Assembly: GCA_964496075.1 (NCBI GenBank)
Contig: CAZBXB010000042.1
Location: forward strand, 1 to 5,778
DNA: 5,778 nucleotides
Reading direction: 5' to 3'
From: UBA1372 sp964496075
Lineage (GTDB): Bacteria; Patescibacteriota; Microgenomatia; UBA12405
Positions 4,576 through 5,778 of this stretch are shown here, piece after piece (the first letter of the stretch is position 1; the number at the start of each line of letters is the position of its first letter). Under the pieces are notes generated by a model. The model did not search any database and was not told the origin of the DNA. It saw nothing but the letters and a program-made list of their open reading frames with translations. The position numbers and the translations under genes are program-made.

Positions 4576-5711
4576 AGGACTTGAACCTAAAGTATAAAAG
4601 TTATAAATTAGCCGTTTTTGCTATTGTATTGGTTATCCTATCTGTTTTGTTTTTGACAGGAGTCCAGGCTCAAAATCAAGAAAATAGTGAAAAAGAGGTT
4701 TATTTACATGTTTTCTATGGACAGGGTTGCCCTCACTGTTCAAGTTTATTGTCTTTTTTAAATAACGTTAAAAATAGTTATCCTACACTAAAAATCTACC
4801 AGCATGAAGTATATCAAAATAACCAAGCCAGAAAATTATTTGAAGAGCTGGCTGATAAATTTAATACAGAAATAGAGGGTGTTCCAACAGCATTTATTGA
4901 CGATAAAGCAATCGTAGGATTTAGCAATGAAATTGCTGTTTCGTTAGAGAATGAGATTAGAAGATGTTTAATAGAAGAATGCGGCAACCCTGTTGAAAAA
5001 ATTCTAGGAGTATCTTCTTCAAAGAAACTAACTATCCCAATCGTTATCGGAGCGGCGGCTGTTGATGCTATAAATCCTTGTGCTTTCGCAGTATTAATAA
5101 TTCTTATGACTGCTGCTTTATCTATCGCCGATAAAAAACGGGCATTAAAGTTTGGACTTGCCTTTACTTGTTCAATTTATATTTCTTATTTTTTAATAGG
5201 TTTAGGCTTGTTTTCTATCCTTCAAGCTACCGGATTAAGCCACAATTTTTATATTTTTGCCACAGTTCTTGCCGTCCTTGTTGCTTTGTTTAATATTAAA
5301 GATTATTTTTGGTATGGAAAAGGGTTTTTAATGGAAATTCCTTTAAGTTGGCGTCCGCTGATGAAAAAAATATTAAACAGTGCCACCACGCCTTTTGGTG
5401 CTTTTGTAGCCGGATTTATCGTATCTTCATTTGAATTACCTTGTACGGGCGGGCCTTATATCGTTATATTGGGCTTATTGGCAAAAGAAGTTACCAAAAG
5501 CGCGGGAATTTTTTATTTACTTCTTTATAATTTGATTTTTGTATTTCCCTTAATAATACTTTCATTAATAATTTATAAAGGTTTATCCACTACCGGTAAA
5601 CTAGAAGCAATCAGACAGAAAAGAATAAAATTATTACATTTAATATCGGGCATACTTATGCTTGGAATTGCAACTATGATGATTTTATCTTTAATTAAAG
5701 GATGGGTTTGA
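4572..5711 (+). CDS. Exported thioredoxin domain fused to CcdA/DsbD-type transmembrane electron carrier
   Basis: A 379-residue membrane protein that moves reducing equivalents across the membrane by thiol-disulfide exchange. Residues 13-32 form a signal-anchor helix. A thioredoxin-fold domain (42-130) has the redox motif C53-P-H-C56 in FYGQGCPHCSSLL, and GVPTAFID with cis-proline P105. C132 and C137 lie in the linker. From about 153 there are six predicted membrane helices: roughly 153-183, 191-217, 226-246, 272-300, 310-336 and 353-376. The two CcdA/DsbD-type membrane cysteines are C170 in DAINPCAFAVL and C291 in FELPCTGGPY. The order Trx then CcdA differs from plain CcdA (no Trx) and from DsbD (two soluble domains). 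The ATG overlaps the ATPase stop (ATGA), so the two are probably translationally coupled. The electron source (cytoplasmic thioredoxin or something ferredoxin-linked) and the outer client are not known. The divergently encoded thioredoxin-like protein is a candidate client. Confidence 0.93.
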   Translation: MKDLNLKYKSYKLAVFAIVLVILSVLFLTGVQAQNQENSEKEVYLHVFYGQGCPHCSSLLSFLNNVKNSYPTLKIYQHEVYQNNQARKLFEELADKFNTEIEGVPTAFIDDKAIVGFSNEIAVSLENEIRRCLIEECGNPVEKILGVSSSKKLTIPIVIGAAAVDAINPCAFAVLIILMTAALSIADKKRALKFGLAFTCSIYISYFLIGLGLFSILQATGLSHNFYIFATVLAVLVALFNIKDYFWYGKGFLMEIPLSWRPLMKKILNSATTPFGAFVAGFIVSSFELPCTGGPYIVILGLLAKEVTKSAGIFYLLLYNLIFVFPLIILSLIIYKGLSTTGKLEAIRQKRIKLLHLISGILMLGIATMMILSLIKGWV

Positions 5712-5756
5712 TACGATAGTTAATTTTTTTATTAAGGCAGTAAAATAAGAATAAAA

Positions 5757-5778
5757 ATGAAAGAAAAAATAGCGGTAA
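5757..5778 (+). CDS. Possible start of a next gene, cut by the window edge
   Basis: ATG at 5757 opens a frame reading M-K-E-K-I-A-V up to the end, 45 nt after the CcdA-fusion stop. This start resembles the first strand of both MinD/COG1149 ATPases and DIMC proteins, either of which would fit the operon. Seven codons cannot decide it. No strong ribosome site is visible; AAGGCAG around 5734-5740 is too distant to count on. The gap 5712-5756 is AT-rich, with a weak TTAAT...ATTAA inverted repeat but no convincing terminator. Confidence 0.4.

Noticed and set aside
5720..5735. TTAAT-TTTTTT-ATTAA as a terminator after the CcdA fusion
   Set aside because: The stem is five A-U/U-A pairs with no G-C content and no T tract after it; it is too weak to call.

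Overview
The window looks like a piece of a small-genome, AT-rich anaerobic bacterium. It uses the standard bacterial code: TGA ends three of the genes. Candidate Phyla Radiation (Patescibacteria) is my best guess. The reasons are a tRNA gene broken by a group I intron, several genes without a Shine-Dalgarno sequence, tight gene packing, and a primary sigma factor next to small accessory redox genes. This is inference and was not tested by any search.

Layout. (1) 1-659, plus strand: the C-terminal part of the primary sigma factor RpoD/SigA; its start lies outside the window. (2) 664-1001, plus strand: a perfect extended -10 promoter followed by tRNA-Asn(GUU). The anticodon is split by a 225-nt self-splicing-type group I intron (739-963), for which P1 to P9 can be drawn by hand. 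It resembles the IC3 introns of bacterial tRNAs such as that of Azoarcus. (3) 1029-2285, minus strand: a secreted or membrane-anchored two-domain protein. It has a polysaccharide-deacetylase-like domain that appears to have lost its catalytic residues, then a thioredoxin/glutaredoxin-like domain with one cysteine. (4) 2286-2422: a divergent control region with a TTGACA promoter facing each way and a TGAA...TTCA palindrome at the start region of each. (5) 2423-5711, plus strand: a five-gene operon with abutting or overlapping genes. It encodes two small DIMC-family (NifX/ORP-like) proteins, a family 4 Fe-S uracil-DNA glycosylase, a MinD-type ATPase with an inserted 2x[4Fe-4S] ferredoxin, and an exported thioredoxin fused to a CcdA/DsbD membrane electron carrier. 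(6) 5757-5778: the first seven codons of a possible next gene.

How the parts may work together. DIMC proteins encoded beside ferredoxin-bearing MinD ATPases are the hallmark of the Desulfovibrio ORP (orange protein) system and of related operons in anaerobes. Here that core is joined to a thiol-disulfide relay: the Trx-CcdA fusion in the operon and, divergently, the thioredoxin-like tail of the deacetylase-like protein. The shared palindromes suggest one regulator, perhaps an ArsR/SmtB-type metal or sulfur sensor, controls both transcripts. A reasonable hypothesis is a metal-sulfur cofactor and thiol redox module linking cytoplasmic Fe-S/ATPase chemistry to extracytoplasmic disulfides. The substrate is unknown, and the role of the glycosylase in it is unexplained.
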